Positions 16,750-25,161 of a stretch of 44,753 nt of DNA are shown here, in pieces (position 1 is the stretch's first letter; each line of letters begins with the position of its first letter). Under the pieces are notes generated by a model, which worked only from the letters and a program-made list of their open reading frames with translations, did not search any database and was not told the DNA's origin. Location: the NCBI GenBank assembly GCA_037968855.1, contig JBBKWH010000040.1, forward strand, positions 1 through 44,753. The letters run 5' to 3'. This stretch comes from JBBKWH01 sp037968855. GTDB taxonomy: Bacteria; Pseudomonadota; Gammaproteobacteria; Pseudomonadales; Moraxellaceae. A program made the position numbers and the translations under genes.

Positions 16750-16773
16750 CGATACAGCAGCGAATCTGTATCG
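16750..16773. repeat. Inverted repeat upstream of the transglutaminase gene
   Basis: CGATACAG and CTGTATCG are perfect 8-bp arms around an eight-base spacer, 55 bases upstream of the start. Without a T-run it is more likely a protein-binding site or a 5' RNA structure than a terminator. Confidence 0.4.
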
Positions 16774-16863
16774 TTACAGCCAAGCTTTGTGATTAAACGT
16801 CTGTGGACTGTGAGTCTGGACGTGGCTTTGTGAACAGCCATGCAACAGCCCCACATTTGGCAC

Positions 16864-16892
16864 AAAAAAGCTCGCCAACAAGACGAGCTTTT
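16864..16892 (-). terminator. Terminator after hpf/raiA
   Basis: AAAAGCTCG (16866-16874) pairs with CGAGCTTTT (16884-16892); in the minus direction the stem is followed by T6. It lies about 20 bases after the hpf stop. Confidence 0.82.
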
Positions 16893-16911
16893 GACACATC
16901 ACACAGAACGC

Positions 16912-17232
16912 TTAGTGCTTTAGACGCGCACGGCCTTTATGACGCAAAATTTGACGATCTAGTTTTTCGCATAACATAGCAATTGACGCGTACATATCAT
17001 CGGCACTGGCATGTGCAAAAAGCTCGGCACCGGGCACCCGCAAAATCGCTTCGGCTTTGTGGTTATGCTGGCCTTTGTGGCTGCAACTGGTGTGATGGTT
17101 GTCTAGGGACAAAACCACCTGCATGCTATTGATATGATCAAAGTGACGTTCGACACGGGCCAATTTATCGTGAATGCTGGCCTCCATGGCTGGCGTGACA
17201 CTCACATGATGACCACTAATATTGATTTGCAT
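16912..17232 (-). CDS. hpf: Ribosome hibernation promoting factor, short type
   Basis: A 106-residue ribosome-associated protein of the RaiA/HPF family: MQINISGHHVSVTPAMEASI and LRVPGAELFAHASADDMYASIAMLCEKLDRQILRHKGR are the two conserved halves. It binds the 30S subunit in slow growth and helps form inactive 70S/100S ribosomes. It lacks the long C-terminal domain of long HPF. The first ATG (17241) lies within the ribosome site GAGGATG, so ATG 17232 is the better start. It follows rpoN on the same strand, as in many proteobacteria, but ptsN, which usually comes next, is absent and a terminator follows. Confidence 0.9.
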   Translation of the reverse strand: MQINISGHHVSVTPAMEASIHDKLARVERHFDHINSMQVVLSLDNHHTSCSHKGQHNHKAEAILRVPGAELFAHASADDMYASIAMLCEKLDRQILRHKGRARLKH

Positions 17233-17456
17233 AAAAACCATCCTCGCATAAGCTCAAAAGAGAGATACGAAGAGCGCCTCGAAGGTCGGGCGGCCAGTCA
17301 ATCTGGCTGGTCGTCTGGCCATGCGGGGACAAACCCTTCGCCTTGCCGAGATCGGCTCGCGCTTTAAAAATTTCATCAATGAAATCAAATGCAGCACGAG
17401 TCGGACGGTACACGTTGCAAGCCTTGCAACACCTCTAAAAAACCATATTCAACGGT

Positions 17457-18929
17457 CTAAAGCAAGCGTTTTCGCTCATTAGAAGACGCGATATTCAGTG
17501 ACTCCCGATATTTGGCAACGGTGCGTCTGGCCACATCAATCCCAGATGCCTGCAAACGTTCGGCAATCGTATTATCTGAGAGTGGCTTACGTGGATTTTC
17601 TTCTGCAACCATTTTTTTGATCATGGCGCGAATGGCTGTTGATGAACACTCACCACCCGTGCTGGTGCCAACATGACTCGAAAAGAAATACTTCAGCTCA
17701 AACAAACCACGTGGCGTCAGCATAAATTTTTGTGTGGTGACACGCGACACAGTTGACTCATGTAGCTCGGTCTCATCGGCAATATCGCGCAAGATCAGCG
17801 GTTTCATCGCTTCTGGGCCATGCTCTAAGAACGCACGCTGATGCTCAACAATACAGGTAGATACCTTGAGCAAGGTCTTGTGGCGCTCATCCACGCTTTT
17901 GATAAAATTACGTGCCTCTTGCATGTGTTGGCGTAAATATTGATTGTCTGGACTGCTATCTGCACGACGAATCATCCCCGCATAAAACGGATTGACCCGT
18001 AAGCGTGGCAGAATATCGGTGTTTAACTGTACTTCCCAGCGATCATTATGTTTACGCACAATAATATCGGGCAGTTGATGCTCTTGCTCGCTGTCTTGAA
18101 ACTTTAACCCCGGATAGGGATCTAAAGATTTAATCAGTTTTAAGGCCAACCGAAGTGCATCATGATCCAAATGGGTCAGGCGCATGAGACGTGTAATATC
18201 ATTAGAGACCAGTAAATCATGGTGCTCTAGTAACTTAAGCGCGGCTGCACGCTCAGGCGTTTGTGCAGGCAGTGCATACAACTGTATGCGCAAACATTCA
18301 CATAAATCGCGAGCGCCCACACCGACGGGATCAAAATGCTGAATACGTTTGAGCACCACTTCTAGCTCAGACATCTCGACTTCTTCGTCGATACCCAACG
18401 CATCCAAATGATTCTGTGTGGCTTCCAAAATCTCTTCTAAACTAGCTTCTAAATAGCCACGCTCATCAATACCATCAATGATGCATTCTGCCATCAACTG
18501 ATCAATCGGTGTAAATGGACTTAAATTGAGCTGCCAGCGCAACTGATCCCACACCGAGTCACCGCTACTGCGATTGTCTTCACGCTCTTCAAACTCTGGC
18601 GTCGCCAACGCTGTGGACTGGTGCGTATAGATATCATCCCACTGGGTATCGACTGGTAAGTCCTCACCCAGTTGGGTCTGGCTCATTTGTTGATCAAGAT
18701 CTATCGGCGATGCGTCGTCCGCTTGGGCGCGAATATCAGCTTGCTCACGGCTATCTTGATCACCTACACCTTGCTCATCCATTGCCTCAAGCAGTGGATT
18801 ACTTTCAAGTTGTTGCTGTACCTCTTGCTCAAGCTCCAGCGCAGACAACTGTAACAATCGAATGGCCTGTTGAAGCTGAGGAGTCAAGGACAGCGATGTT
18901 CCCACTCTCATCCCGATGGACAGCTTCAT
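17457..18929 (-). CDS. rpoN: RNA polymerase sigma54 factor
   Basis: The 490-residue sigma factor that recognises minus 24/minus 12 promoters and needs AAA+ activators. Region I (MKLSIGMRVGTSLSLTPQLQQAIRLLQLS) is glutamine- and leucine-rich, followed by an acidic linker (residues ~60-130), the core-binding region, and the C-terminal RpoN box ARRTVAKYRE near the end. ATG 18929 is preceded by AGAGGGTGGGGG and matches known N-termini, so the longer reading from 18968 is rejected. The lptB gene often found upstream is not here. Two promoters in this window (upstream of pilA at 25084 and upstream of the small RNA at 31140) fit its consensus. Confidence 0.96.
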   Translation of the reverse strand: MKLSIGMRVGTSLSLTPQLQQAIRLLQLSALELEQEVQQQLESNPLLEAMDEQGVGDQDSREQADIRAQADDASPIDLDQQMSQTQLGEDLPVDTQWDDIYTHQSTALATPEFEEREDNRSSGDSVWDQLRWQLNLSPFTPIDQLMAECIIDGIDERGYLEASLEEILEATQNHLDALGIDEEVEMSELEVVLKRIQHFDPVGVGARDLCECLRIQLYALPAQTPERAAALKLLEHHDLLVSNDITRLMRLTHLDHDALRLALKLIKSLDPYPGLKFQDSEQEHQLPDIIVRKHNDRWEVQLNTDILPRLRVNPFYAGMIRRADSSPDNQYLRQHMQEARNFIKSVDERHKTLLKVSTCIVEHQRAFLEHGPEAMKPLILRDIADETELHESTVSRVTTQKFMLTPRGLFELKYFFSSHVGTSTGGECSSTAIRAMIKKMVAEENPRKPLSDNTIAERLQASGIDVARRTVAKYRESLNIASSNERKRLL

Positions 18930-19165
18930 CCCCCACCCTCTTTCTATCGATTCAAAACTGATCTTCAAAGTATAACAGGGCGCTTCGGCGGTCTAGCAAA
19001 TTTTATGCCGTGCCAGACAGATCATCGAAGCACACTTCAATTTAGATACGATGGGATAAAAATGCATATTCACTCATCGGCTTAGTCACGTTAAACGGAA
19101 GTTCGATTTACAAGGGTATCAAAGTACCTTAATCTGCCATTTTTACGCTTGGATGTTTCCTGCTC

Positions 19166-20059
19166 ATGTCATTGCCGCGTATCGTTTTGCTGGTGAGTGT
19201 TCTTGGCACTTCAGGGATTGGATTCTCTTATGCCGCAGACAAGAACCTGTCAGTTGATGACTTTGCCATGGATGCCAATGCTTCTCAGCCTGATGCAGTC
19301 AAAGATCCTTTTGAACGGATTAATCGTAAGGTCTTTGCATTTAATAACTATTTGGACCAACACGCCTTGCTGCCAGCGGCACGCTTTTATCAAAAAGTCG
19401 TCCCTAGCCCAGTCAATACAGGCATCAGCAACTTTTTTACCAACCTGACCGAGCCGTGGACCGCAGTCAATCAACTGCTGCAAGGCAAACCGCTGGAGTC
19501 TGTACGCAGTATCAGCCGCTTTACCGTCAACACAGTGACCAGCTTGGGCCTTGCCGATCCAGCCTACATCACACTCAAAATGCCGCGCGCACGTGAAGAC
19601 CTTGGTCAGACGCTAGGGGTTTGGGGCGTTGGATCAGGTCCATTTTTGATGCTGCCATTTCGTGGTCCCAGCACGCTGCGTGATACAGGCGCGATGTTTG
19701 TTGATCAATGGGCTGCACCACAACGTTATATTGACTCTGGCGAAGCCTACTTTGGCTTGATCACCCTACAAACTATTGATGCGCGAGCAGACTTAATTGG
19801 TGTAGAGAGCTTGGTGAATGGTGATCAATATCCTCTGTTACGTGACGTCTATCTACAACGCCGCCAGTTTCAAATTCAAGATGGCAAAGTGCCTGAGTCC
19901 TCCAATCCCCCGATTGACGAAGGCTTTGGAGATGAAAGCTTTGGCGATGCTATGACTACTCCCGCAGAGCCAACCCCATCTGCACCAACTGAACAGGGTA
20001 CTGAGTCCATACCGTCAGCAAGCGAATCGCTGCTGTCTCCAGTCCCCACACAGTCCTAA
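19166..20059 (+). CDS. mlaA: MlaA/VacJ family outer-membrane lipid asymmetry protein, without lipobox
   Basis: MlaA sits in the outer membrane and removes misplaced phospholipids from the outer leaflet, handing them to MlaC. The 297-residue protein has the family core: DPFERINRKVFAFNNYLDQHALLPAARFYQKVVPSPVNTGISNFFTNLTEPW and the GVGSGPFLMLPFRGPSTLRDTGAM block. The signal peptide ends in FSYA-AD with no cysteine; in fact the whole protein has none, so it cannot be a classical lipoprotein as in E. coli. The C-terminal ~60 residues are a Pro/Ser/Thr/Glu-rich tail including a repeated (S)FGDE. The other mla genes are not nearby. It leads a plus-strand cluster with signalling genes. Confidence 0.9.
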   Translation: MSLPRIVLLVSVLGTSGIGFSYAADKNLSVDDFAMDANASQPDAVKDPFERINRKVFAFNNYLDQHALLPAARFYQKVVPSPVNTGISNFFTNLTEPWTAVNQLLQGKPLESVRSISRFTVNTVTSLGLADPAYITLKMPRAREDLGQTLGVWGVGSGPFLMLPFRGPSTLRDTGAMFVDQWAAPQRYIDSGEAYFGLITLQTIDARADLIGVESLVNGDQYPLLRDVYLQRRQFQIQDGKVPESSNPPIDEGFGDESFGDAMTTPAEPTPSAPTEQGTESIPSASESLLSPVPTQS

Positions 20060-20065
20060 TCATCA

Positions 20066-21052
20066 GTGTATCTGATTGATACCACAGGCCAAGTCGGCGC
20101 AGACGAGCTGCTTAGCATACTGCCCGACTTAAGCAGAATTGAACCTGCTGATACGGCGCGCCTGTCAACACAAGCCATTATTCTGGCGGATGTCGATCAG
20201 TTCTTAAACCACCGCTGGCCAAATCCTACGATTGTGTTGGCACGGCCAGATCAAGGCGAAAAACTCGCCAAAGCATGGCAAGTCGGCGCGCTAGCAGGCT
20301 GGATGCGTAATGCATTACCTGCTCATCCCAGCGATATTATTGCGCAACTAGAACGACAATACTTACGTCATCAAGACTGCCGAGACCTGCCTTCTGCGGC
20401 ACGCCTCCAACAACAACTACTACCACCTGACATCTCTTTAGCAGACTACCAACTCGAACGCTTTTTTCAGCCAGCCGCGTACTTATCAGGCGACTGGATT
20501 GACTACTGGATGGTGGATGAACGACATCTGTTGTTCTATCTTGCTGATGTCTCAGGACACGGCGTCACCAGCAGCTTACTGAGCACGTGGATGGCAGCCT
20601 TTCATGGCCGCGCACTCACCCCACAAGCCCTTCTATCTGAAATGAATCACCTGCTGGTGCAGCAAAATAGTGGCAAACACATCACCCTCATCTGCGGCTT
20701 ACTCGATACCCTCTTGCACCAAGTGCATTGGTGTAGTGCAGGTCATTATCCCCCTGCAATTTTGATCCATCCACATCAAGCGCCCGAAACACTCACCACC
20801 AGCAGCTTCCCACTAGGCTTGACCCCCACCTTAAATGTACGCATCCAAACCATCTCGCTAGAACTCGGATCTCGCTTAATTTTTTGCTCAGACGGTGTAC
20901 TAGAGGGATTTCAAGGTGGTCTCAGCAAGCAGCTTGAACAACTGATTGAACAACTGGTCGAACAACGCTATCAGCCACCAGACAACCTACCCGATGACTT
21001 GGCACTGCTCTGCCTTACTCGCAAGCTACAACCAACGACAAAATCGGGATGA
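20066..21052 (+). CDS. SpoIIE-type PP2C serine phosphatase (RsbU/HsbR-like)
   Basis: A 328-residue cytoplasmic protein. Residues ~1-95 resemble a receiver domain that has lost typical phosphorylation residues; a short helical linker (AARLQQQLLPP, the usual entry to SpoIIE domains) is followed by a PP2C-like phosphatase domain with metal-binding motifs SGDWIDYW, YLADVSGHGVTSSLLS, FCSDGVLEGF and PDDLALLCL. Enzymes of this class dephosphorylate STAS-domain anti-sigma antagonists, and a STAS gene follows 115 bases later. The start is GTG 20066, six bases after the mlaA stop, so it is read in the same operon. No kinase partner is in the window. Confidence 0.83.
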   Translation: MYLIDTTGQVGADELLSILPDLSRIEPADTARLSTQAIILADVDQFLNHRWPNPTIVLARPDQGEKLAKAWQVGALAGWMRNALPAHPSDIIAQLERQYLRHQDCRDLPSAARLQQQLLPPDISLADYQLERFFQPAAYLSGDWIDYWMVDERHLLFYLADVSGHGVTSSLLSTWMAAFHGRALTPQALLSEMNHLLVQQNSGKHITLICGLLDTLLHQVHWCSAGHYPPAILIHPHQAPETLTTSSFPLGLTPTLNVRIQTISLELGSRLIFCSDGVLEGFQGGLSKQLEQLIEQLVEQRYQPPDNLPDDLALLCLTRKLQPTTKSG

Positions 21053-21167
21053 TATTGAAGATTTGGCTGACACGCCATGAAGGTAATCACCTCGTCTGAA
21101 TGTACGGGTTGGCTTGCCGCTCACTCTACGCATGTGCGATAATTGGCATTCCGAAGGTCTATTTGGC

Positions 21168-21710
21168 ATGATTATGTCACTGGGTCATATTGAGTATGCA
21201 GGCCTTAACGGCACCCACGTATTCAAACTGATTGGCGAAGTACGCGCGCAGTGCTGTAGCAGTTTAGATCACCTTCTCGACAAGCTTGATACGCTGTCTG
21301 AGATTAAAGGGGTGATTGTAGACCTCACTGAAGCCTACTTTGTTGACAGTACCGCGTTGGGTATTGTGGCCAAGCTCGGCTTACGCATACAAGCCCTGTA
21401 CCACGTGCAACCTGTCTTGCTGTCAACCAACGAAGACATCACCACGCTGGCCAACAGCATGGGACTAGGACAGATTTTTGTGTTGCTCAACTGTCCCAAC
21501 CAAGAACAATGCTGCACCCAATCGCTGCCAGAAGAAACACCCGACCAACTCGACATGCTGCATACCGTACTAGAAGCACATCGCGCACTGATGAAACTCA
21601 ATGCCAATAATCGTGCAATGTTTGAACCTCTCGTCCAACAGCTCGAACGCGAAGAACAACGACAGCAACAAGCCGCACAGCGCTTCCACTCTGTTATCCA
21701 ACAATCCTAA
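21168..21710 (+). CDS. STAS-domain anti-sigma factor antagonist-like protein
   Basis: A 180-residue protein whose first ~110 residues form a STAS domain. The block IKGVIVDLTEAYFVDSTALGIVAKLG holds the serine (residue 61, VDSTALG) that is the phosphorylation site in SpoIIAA, RsbV and HsbA proteins. The C-terminal ~70 residues are a Gln/Glu-rich helix, likely a coiled coil, not found in the smallest members. ATG 21168 has a GAAGG ribosome site; an earlier in-frame start lacks one. With the upstream phosphatase it forms the two downstream parts of a partner-switching module. Confidence 0.82.
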   Translation: MIMSLGHIEYAGLNGTHVFKLIGEVRAQCCSSLDHLLDKLDTLSEIKGVIVDLTEAYFVDSTALGIVAKLGLRIQALYHVQPVLLSTNEDITTLANSMGLGQIFVLLNCPNQEQCCTQSLPEETPDQLDMLHTVLEAHRALMKLNANNRAMFEPLVQQLEREEQRQQQAAQRFHSVIQQS

Positions 21711-21719
21711 GCCGACATC

Positions 21720-22538
21720 ATGATTCGGCTTGCAGCCATTCAGATGTCCTCACAGGATCACATCCAAGACAATCTTGACGATGCACGCGCCTTACTGATT
21801 GAAGCAGCAAGGCAGGGTACACAGCTTGCCGTTCTACCCGAAAACTTTGCCTGCTTTGCCGCAGGCCAGCAGCGCCAAACCGCACAACACTTTGACGACA
21901 TTCGTTTGCAGCTTTGCATCTGGGCACGTGAGCTTAATTTGTGGATTGTTGCAGGCTCTATTCCCTGTCCATATCGCCCCAATGGTCAAAGCATTGCAGA
22001 TGGTCGTGTGCGTGCCACCAGCCTACTGATTGATCCTGCGGGCAATGTGGTTGCACGCTACGACAAAATCCACTTATTTGATGTACACGTCGGCGATGGG
22101 ACAGGACAATACTGTGAATCCGCTACATTTGAAGCTGGTGAAACACCTGTTTGTGTCGACACACCATGGGGCAAGTTGGGCATGATGATTTGCTACGACC
22201 TGCGCTTTCCAGAACTCGCCCTAAACTTAAGACAACAAGGGGCCGAAATTCTCTCAGCACCCTCAGCCTTTACGTACACCACCGGAAAAATGCACTGGCA
22301 ACTATTGCTACGCGCTCGCGCCATTGATACGCAATGTATAGTGGTTGGTGCAGGTCAAACCGGACATCACGGTCAACGACAAACGTGGGGACATAGTGCC
22401 GTCGTCGATAGCCGTGGAGAGATTATCGGAGAACGCGTAACAGGGGGTTCCGGTCTGATCATGGCGTGTTATGATCGTGACGTGCTTACCGCTTGGCGGC
22501 AAGCCATGCCGCTGATGGATCACCGGCGTCTCTCGTGA
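21720..22538 (+). CDS. Nitrilase-superfamily amidase (Nit1/YbeM-like)
   Basis: A 272-residue carbon-nitrogen hydrolase. The catalytic triad is visible: Glu41 in LAVLPENFACF, Lys116 in ARYDKIHLFDVHVGDG, and Cys158 in GMMICYDLRFPELALNLRQQGAEI. The best-studied relatives (mammalian Nit1, E. coli YbeM) repair deaminated glutathione, a plausible role here, though other omega-amide substrates cannot be excluded. It begins ten bases after the STAS gene and is likely part of the same operon. Confidence 0.87.
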   Translation: MIRLAAIQMSSQDHIQDNLDDARALLIEAARQGTQLAVLPENFACFAAGQQRQTAQHFDDIRLQLCIWARELNLWIVAGSIPCPYRPNGQSIADGRVRATSLLIDPAGNVVARYDKIHLFDVHVGDGTGQYCESATFEAGETPVCVDTPWGKLGMMICYDLRFPELALNLRQQGAEILSAPSAFTYTTGKMHWQLLLRARAIDTQCIVVGAGQTGHHGQRQTWGHSAVVDSRGEIIGERVTGGSGLIMACYDRDVLTAWRQAMPLMDHRRLS

Positions 22539-22564
22539 TCGACTGCCTTGCAAGGAACTGACTG

Positions 22565-23029
22565 ATGGCTGATCAACTCGCCCAGCATTTGTCTAATGTT
22601 GCTATATTTGCTTATTTATCGCCGAATGAACTTCAGGTGATCGAAAAATATATGTTTTTTAACACCATTAATCCTGGTGAATTTGTCTTTAAAGAAGGCG
22701 AAAAAGGCGACTACGTCTGTTTTGTGATTCACGGCATGTTGGAAGTCATCAAAATCAATCAAAACGATCAACCTGTTGTCTTGGCTCAACTGACCAAAGG
22801 CGCATCAATTGGTGAAATGGCGCTAATTGATCGGCTGACACGCTCAGCATCGGTTCGGGCTAGCGGTCCAACAGGATTGGTGGTACTGACTCGCAAAGGC
22901 TTTGAAATGATTTTGCGTTTGCATCCCGAAATTGGTATCAACATCTTAAAAGGGATTGCATCTTTGCTGAGTCTAAACTTGCGTAAAACATCTGAACGGT
23001 TGACGGAGTTTATGCCGACGTTGGGTTAG
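22565..23029 (+). CDS. Stand-alone cyclic-nucleotide-binding domain protein
   Basis: A 154-residue protein that consists of one CRP-like beta-roll domain: NPGEFVFKEGEKGDYVCFVIHGMLEVI, then GASIGEMALIDRLTRSASVRASGPTGLVVLT, then two C-terminal helices. The phosphate-binding cassette keeps the Gly-Glu and Arg-Ser-Ala pattern seen in proteins that bind cAMP or cGMP. There is no DNA-binding domain, kinase or channel attached, so it must act through partners. It lies 26 bases after the nitrilase on the same strand and converges on tfpZ. Confidence 0.82.
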   Translation: MADQLAQHLSNVAIFAYLSPNELQVIEKYMFFNTINPGEFVFKEGEKGDYVCFVIHGMLEVIKINQNDQPVVLAQLTKGASIGEMALIDRLTRSASVRASGPTGLVVLTRKGFEMILRLHPEIGINILKGIASLLSLNLRKTSERLTEFMPTLG

Positions 23030-23065
23030 TTGCTCACGTCACAACGCTATAGGAACAGACAATCC

Positions 23066-23803
23066 CTAATCATTCCATGGACGAAGATCTACAATCTTGA
23101 CAATACTTATTGGATCCCTGCGGATTAATACAGTCATATCACGGTGAGTGCCTTTCATGGGTAACCAATAATCAGCTTTTGGATATTTGGCTAAAACCGA
23201 ATGCACTCTAGCCGGTGAATTATAATCATTTAGCTCAGTGATTGGTTTTAAATACTTTTTTATCTCATCATATTGAGTCTCTAAAGGTCGATATAAGTTT
23301 GGTCTCTGCGCAATATCAATACCCATCAATGTTGACTCAAGCGTAATATCGCTTTTTTCAACAGGATCAAAAGGAGCAACCGCAGAAACCCATTGTGGTG
23401 ATAACCATGATACGGTTTGATAGGCTTGAGGAGCTTGATCTATCTTTCGCAAATCAAGCTCATTTAGTCGGACAACATCAAAACGACCTACGTTATATAC
23501 TAGCCAAGCAGGACGCCCTTGAGAGATTACAAACATTCCATATACTAGGGCGCAAAGCTGGAGAAAAACAATAACAACCAAATCCATCTTTAACGTTTTC
23601 TTACCAACTTTATAAACCAATAGTGTGAGTAATGGGCCAATAACAACATCAACACCCAAGACCAGCAAAAAAATAGTCGTAACACCTGTAGCAATATCTA
23701 ATGGTTGCATATACCAAAAATTAACTAAAAAAATATATAAAAAAATAGCAACTACTATTGATAGCATTAGGTGCAATAGAAAGGCTTTGAATCGAGCAGG
23801 CAA
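23066..23803 (-). CDS. tfpZ: Type IV pilin accessory membrane protein (TfpX/TfpZ family)
   Basis: A 245-residue inner-membrane protein with three hydrophobic segments in its first ~110 residues (LLHLMLSIVVAIFLYIFLV, ATGVTTIFLLVLGVDVVIGPLLTLLVY, LVVIVFLQLCALVYGMFVIS), followed by a soluble domain ending MTVLIRRDPISIVKIVDLRPWND. This layout and the GVDVVIGPLLTLLVYK block match the pilin accessory proteins found beside certain PilA types in Pseudomonas and Moraxellaceae, where they assist assembly of their cognate pilin. It is last in the pilin cluster, 34 bases downstream of the second pilin. The base composition is more A+T-rich than neighbouring genes. Confidence 0.8.
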   Translation of the reverse strand: MPARFKAFLLHLMLSIVVAIFLYIFLVNFWYMQPLDIATGVTTIFLLVLGVDVVIGPLLTLLVYKVGKKTLKMDLVVIVFLQLCALVYGMFVISQGRPAWLVYNVGRFDVVRLNELDLRKIDQAPQAYQTVSWLSPQWVSAVAPFDPVEKSDITLESTLMGIDIAQRPNLYRPLETQYDEIKKYLKPITELNDYNSPARVHSVLAKYPKADYWLPMKGTHRDMTVLIRRDPISIVKIVDLRPWND

Positions 23804-23837
23804 GTTCTAATCCTCTTAGTTAAGAATCAAATCAGCC

Positions 23838-24365
23838 CTAAGGGGCGAAACGGCAGTTGGCTGGCACAAATTTATATGCAGACATGTTAGAAACTCCACA
23901 ACCCCATACAATTGGCCTGAGAATGGTCATTGCTACAGTAGGATTAGCGCTAACGACATCACCAGAACCAGGTGTTAAGACCAAGGGAGCACCCATGACT
24001 GCACCGAGTTTGTCCTGATAGGTAATACTAATGCGTCCTTCACCGAGTAGAACATTCTCAACATCAGCTATACCTGCAATACCGATACTAGCAACATATT
24101 TCGTAGGAACATAACTAAAATGAAACGAGTTATTTGGACTTTGACCAACTCCTGAGTATGTAGCAATGCTACCGCTCAAGGTGTTACTAAACCTCTCAGA
24201 AACAGCAAGTTTTGCACTTGCTGCTAACGATAACCCTTCGGAGACATTCGTCCTAAAAATATAGTCTTGATATGCAGGAATAGCAATTACAGCTAAGATC
24301 CCAATGATGGCAACAACAATCATTAGCTCGATCAAGGTAAAACCTTTTTGGCTTGACAGACTCAT
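23838..24365 (-). CDS. pilA: Type IV pilin, second copy
   Basis: A 175-residue prepilin with the type III leader cut by PilD: MSLSSQKG^FTLIELMIVVAIIG. The mature protein starts with Phe and keeps Glu5 and the hydrophobic assembly helix. The C-terminal region has two cysteines (VWGCGVSN and PANCRF) for the disulfide loop. It shares the helix, the IAGIADVEN region, and the PLVLTPGSG and loop segments with the pilin upstream, so the pair arose by duplication. ATG 24365 with GGAG upstream is the start; the longer reading from 24440 spans a terminator. It lies after that terminator, so it is probably made in smaller amounts or has its own promoter. Confidence 0.88.
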   Translation of the reverse strand: MSLSSQKGFTLIELMIVVAIIGILAVIAIPAYQDYIFRTNVSEGLSLAASAKLAVSERFSNTLSGSIATYSGVGQSPNNSFHFSYVPTKYVASIGIAGIADVENVLLGEGRISITYQDKLGAVMGAPLVLTPGSGDVVSANPTVAMTILRPIVWGCGVSNMSAYKFVPANCRFAP

Positions 24366-24430
24366 TTTGAACTCCATTTCCAAAAGGATCCTTTTAAAAC
24401 ACCAATTAAAAAAGCTGGCATTTTTTGGAT

Positions 24431-24459
24431 AAAAAAACACCCTTCTTTAAGAAGGGTGT
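24431..24459 (-). terminator. Terminator between the two pilin genes
   Basis: ACACCCTTC (24437-24445) pairs with GAAGGGTGT (24451-24459) over a five-base loop and is followed in the minus direction by T7. It lies 40 bases after the first pilin stop and should end most of its transcripts. Confidence 0.87.
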
Positions 24460-24499
24460 CTTTCATGCACATTAACCCTTAGATTATGTGTCTTTTAAA

Positions 24500-25021
24500 T
24501 TAGTAACGGCAGTTCGCAGGCACATACTTGAATGAGCCTTGTACACCAATGGTGCAACCCCATACGATTGGAGCACCAGCAGCTAGCGGTGATGCTGGAA
24601 GACCATTAACATCAGAAACAACACCACTACCTGGTGTCAGAACAATTGGTGCGGTCAAAGCTGTTGCCAACTGACCAGCATAAGTAATGGTAACTGCTGC
24701 ATCACCCGCTACAGGTGTTTGAACGTTAGGAATACCAGCAATAGCAATACTAGCTACGTTTGCGCCCGCTGTGTACTCGTAACCATATGAACCAGCACCT
24801 GCAGCACCAGTACCAGTGTAGCCGTTTACTGCACCACTATTACGGTTTGCAAATGTTTCTGAAACAGCTGTTTTGGCTGCAGAAGCAAGGCTAAAGCCTT
24901 CGGAAACCTTGGTACGTAAAATGTAATCTTGATAAGCAGGAATCGCGATTGCAGCCAAAATACCGATAATGGCAACAACAATCATCAATTCGATCAGGGT
25001 AAAACCTTTTTGTGCGTTCAT
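24500..25021 (-). CDS. pilA: Type IV major pilin, first copy
   Basis: A 173-residue prepilin: leader MNAQKG^FTLIELMIVVAIIG with Gly at minus 1, Phe at plus 1 and Glu5, recognised by the PilD peptidase/methylase. The variable globular part is rich in Ala, Gly, Thr and Val; the C-terminal disulfide loop lies between VWGCTIG and VPANCRY. Pilin subunits form the type IV pilus for twitching, attachment and DNA uptake; comEA in this window would act in the last. Expression is likely controlled by sigma54 and PilR: a GG-N10-GC promoter lies ~63 bases upstream of ATG 25021. The strong promoter and terminator suggest it is the major subunit. Confidence 0.92.
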   Translation of the reverse strand: MNAQKGFTLIELMIVVAIIGILAAIAIPAYQDYILRTKVSEGFSLASAAKTAVSETFANRNSGAVNGYTGTGAAGAGSYGYEYTAGANVASIAIAGIPNVQTPVAGDAAVTITYAGQLATALTAPIVLTPGSGVVSDVNGLPASPLAAGAPIVWGCTIGVQGSFKYVPANCRY

Positions 25022-25083
25022 TGTAACTCTCCATGGAAGATCAAGTCCGGCGGTTTCAAGCCATCCGGTGTTGATTGTTATAT

Positions 25084-25099
25084 TGCATCTGCTATGCCA
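25084..25099 (-). promoter_or_regulatory. Sigma54 promoter of pilA
   Basis: On the minus strand TGGCATAGCAGATGCA has GG and GC exactly ten bases apart, matching the sigma54 minus 24/minus 12 pattern with small departures from TGGCAC-N5-TTGC. Predicted transcription start is near 25072, giving a leader of about 50 bases. Pilin genes of Pseudomonas and relatives use sigma54 with PilR. Confidence 0.78.
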
Positions 25100-25161
25100 A
25101 CTGCAACTAATTTTATATAAGAACCTGTTTTTCATTAAAAAAATAATTTAATAGTAGACTC

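Noticed and set aside
17216..17413. Possible 65-residue minus-strand frame filling the gap between rpoN and hpf
   Set aside because: GTG start without a ribosome site, no recognised family, and it overlaps the hpf start; composition is plausible but not enough to support a gene.
17414..17430. Short palindrome GTTGCAAG-C-CTTGCAAC downstream of rpoN
   Set aside because: No loop or T-run suited to a terminator; too little to assign a function.
24379..24392. Palindrome around GGATCC before the second pilin
   Set aside because: A 14-base AAAAGGATCCTTTT palindrome has no loop and fits no known site; likely chance.
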